A DNA stretch of 64,000 nucleotides, taken from assembly GCA_040387555.1 (NCBI GenBank), contig JAZKDO010000001.1, forward strand, positions 248,001 to 312,000, read 5' to 3'. This document shows, piece by piece, positions 62,364 to 64,000 of the stretch (positions within the stretch are counted from its first letter, which is position 1; each line of letters starts with the position of its first letter). Position numbers and translations under genes: made by a program. Origin of the DNA: UBA4416 sp040387555. Lineage in GTDB: Bacteria; Bacteroidota; Bacteroidia; B-17B0; Aurantibacillaceae. Below the pieces are notes generated by a model. The model had not been told where the DNA came from, did not search any database, and saw nothing but the letters and a program-made list of their open reading frames with translations.

Positions 62364-63311
62364 ATGATTAAAAAAATAATAACTTGTTTAGCTGTTTTAA
62401 TTTCATTTTCAACAGTTGCACAGGAAGACTTGCTGGATCTCGTAAAAGAAGACCCTAAAAACGAACCGGCTAAATCTGTATACGCTACTTTCAAAACAAC
62501 AAAGATTGTTAACGCACAAAATATAGAAACTGTAAAGAAGAGGAATTTAGATTTCAGGGTTACTCACCGTTTTGGAAACATCTATAATAGCGCAAGCAAT
62601 AACGCTTTAAATGAAGCGGCGCATGGTGCATTTGGCCTTGATAATTCTTCGGATATCCGAACATCATTTGACTATGGAATAACTGACGAATTAACAATTG
62701 GAATTGGTCGCAGTAAATTCAGAGAAATGAATGACGCAACTATTAAATGGCGTTTTTTAACTCAAAAAAGCAATAACAGCATTCCTGTGTCAGTATGTTT
62801 TTATGGTAATCTAGGCTATACATCCATGACAACCGATAATTTATATGCAGGCACAATTCGCCCTGATAAAACAAATGAGGCACATCGCATTCAATATGCT
62901 AGCCAATTATTAATTGCCCGTAAATTTAATAGCTGGTTGTCTTTACAGATCATGCCAACTTATATTCATCGTAACTTTATAAAGCAGCAATTGAATGTAG
63001 CTAACGGGAAAGAAGATCAAAATGCGTTAATATCGCTTGGTGTTGGCGGAAGATTAAAAGTATCAAAACGCATGGCATTAGTGGTAGATTATTTTTATAA
63101 TTTTTCTGAATACCAGAATAATAATCCTAATCCTTATTATAATCCTTTGGGAGTGGGACTAGAAATTGAAACCGGAGGACATGTTTTTCACATTAATTAT
63201 ACAAATGGCCCGGCTATATTAGAAAGTAGTCTTTTAACGTCTACTCAGGATACGTGGACAAAAGGTCAGATAAAACTTGGCTTTAATATTTCCAGATGGT
63301 TTGCCCTGTAA
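62364..63311 (+). CDS. DUF5777 family outer-membrane beta-barrel protein
   Basis: A 315-residue protein with a signal peptide (ending TVAQ) and a long series of amphipathic strands, ending in Arg-Trp-Phe-Ala-Leu. It matches DUF5777 by NLDFRVTHRFGNIYNSASN, FDYGITDELTIGIGRSK and KWRFL. It is probably an outer-membrane barrel. I recall members beside YceI and cytochrome genes, as here; that is from memory. The function is unknown. Confidence 0.88.
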   Translation: MIKKIITCLAVLISFSTVAQEDLLDLVKEDPKNEPAKSVYATFKTTKIVNAQNIETVKKRNLDFRVTHRFGNIYNSASNNALNEAAHGAFGLDNSSDIRTSFDYGITDELTIGIGRSKFREMNDATIKWRFLTQKSNNSIPVSVCFYGNLGYTSMTTDNLYAGTIRPDKTNEAHRIQYASQLLIARKFNSWLSLQIMPTYIHRNFIKQQLNVANGKEDQNALISLGVGGRLKVSKRMALVVDYFYNFSEYQNNNPNPYYNPLGVGLEIETGGHVFHINYTNGPAILESSLLTSTQDTWTKGQIKLGFNISRWFAL

Positions 63312-63322
63312 TATAATTACCC

Positions 63323-64000
63323 GTGGCAAAGCAAAATTCTGTTTTATTTAGTAAAGATTCAATACCAGCACTAAATGTTAAGGAGTCGGTTTTCGTTAAT
63401 CATTCTTTAAAGCCTGTTCATACAACACCAATTTTTAATCCTTCAAATCCTTCTTATTGGCAAGCAATTTTATTGTTTGTGATATTTTCTGCTTACGCTT
63501 TAATTAAAGTTTCTGAACCAAAAAAAATAATCAGAATTTTCCTTTCTGTTTTTAGCTTGCAGGAGGCCAAACAACTATTCAGGGAAGAATTTAAACTCAC
63601 TAAAAGACTCTCAATATTTTTGGGCGCTGCATTTATTTTAGTTATAGCATTTTTTATACATAACATTAACCATTACTTCGGACTTATTTTTCATGAATAC
63701 ACTCCATTAAAACAATATTTGTTTTTTGTCGCAATAGTTTGTTTTTCCTATCTCATTAAATTCCTGGTAAATAATGTGCTTTCCTTTATTACTTCTAATG
63801 CTGAATTAGGTAAAGAATATTTATTTAATGTAGTTGTTTTTGCGCAAACCATAGGCATTATTTTATTTCCTTTTATATTAGCTCTTCAATTTACAACATA
63901 TCCTTCCGAGTGGTTTTTATATCCTGCATTGGTTATTTGTTTAGGCTTTTACATATTGAGGCTCATAAGAGGCTTTATTATCTCTGCGGCTGAACAAAAC
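63323..64000 (+). CDS. DUF4271 membrane protein, 3' end beyond window
   Basis: A frame open from GTG 63323 to the right edge, 226 codons, so the protein is truncated by the window. About five hydrophobic segments are visible (YWQAILLFVIFSAYALI, FLGAAFILVIAFF, YLFFVAIVCFSYLIKFL, NVVVFAQTIGIILFPFILAL, FLYPALVICLGFYIL). The pattern fits DUF4271, an inner-membrane family often found in Bacteroidota next to hemD. It starts 12 bases after the DUF5777 stop, so it may be in the same transcript. Confidence 0.78.
   Translation, partial: MAKQNSVLFSKDSIPALNVKESVFVNHSLKPVHTTPIFNPSNPSYWQAILLFVIFSAYALIKVSEPKKIIRIFLSVFSLQEAKQLFREEFKLTKRLSIFLGAAFILVIAFFIHNINHYFGLIFHEYTPLKQYLFFVAIVCFSYLIKFLVNNVLSFITSNAELGKEYLFNVVVFAQTIGIILFPFILALQFTTYPSEWFLYPALVICLGFYILRLIRGFIISAAEQN

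Overview
The window comes from an AT-rich Bacteroidota chromosome. The evidence is at least five secreted proteins with type IX secretion (T9SS) type A C-terminal sorting domains, one with a gliding-motality-type (CHU_C, type B) C-terminal domain, Bacteroidota-only families (DUF4907, DUF4271, DUF5777, DUF3109), an ABC permease fused to an M1 peptidase, a DarA-like protein, and promoters of the TTG / TAnnTTTG type. No tRNA, rRNA, insertion sequence, prophage or CRISPR array was seen. The genus cannot be named from this sequence alone.

Layout. 1-13.5 kb: two giant secreted surface proteins on the minus strand (the first cut by the window edge) flank a radical SAM/SPASM gene, kynureninase and a DUF4907 protein. 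13.7-16.6 kb: SGNH hydrolase, TatC, AhpD-like protein, DUF808 membrane protein. 16.7-24.1 kb: a small outer-membrane-like protein, an ABC permease/M1 peptidase fusion with its ATPase, and the potassium transporter Kup. 24.3-31.6 kb: three T9SS cargo proteins, two of them tandem duplicates that carry different sorting domains, followed by an orphan histidine kinase. 31.7-34.7 kb: a complete FecB/FecC/FecE-type metal-chelate importer. 34.8-37.4 kb: efp-accA on minus and ispE on plus. 37.8-44.6 kb: secreted M1 peptidase, bestrophin, hemE, GNAT, a thioredoxin-like ferredoxin with an unknown partner, and a TIGR01777 epimerase. 44.7-51.1 kb: glmS, several lipoproteins, DUF3109, a DarA-like flavodoxin-fold protein, TonB and a histone-H1-like protein. 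51.4-60.4 kb: an Ig-like lipoprotein, clpP, a TPR-SpoIIE phosphatase coupled to a LigT-type enzyme, free-methionine-sulfoxide reductase, acyl-CoA synthetase and mutY. 60.5-64 kb: a plus-strand run of a CxxCH T9SS cargo, a CxxCH lipoprotein, YceI, a DUF5777 barrel and a DUF4271 protein that runs off the right edge.

How it fits together. Most of the chromosome here is ordinary housekeeping (haem, isoprenoid, fatty acid, amino sugar, translation, DNA repair, proteolysis), interleaved with cell-surface genes. The most unusual items are three six-repeat Kelch propellers that each appear nested inside an Ig-like domain of one 2,550-residue protein, a sevenfold 198-bp exact-period repeat in the same gene, the tandem paralogues with swapped sorting signals, a haem-motif/YceI/DUF5777 cluster, and a short hairpin repeat that seems to have been absorbed into the ispE reading frame. 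Several intergenic regions carry short hairpin repeats of the same kind. I could not run any search, so family calls rest on recognised motifs and family resemblance.
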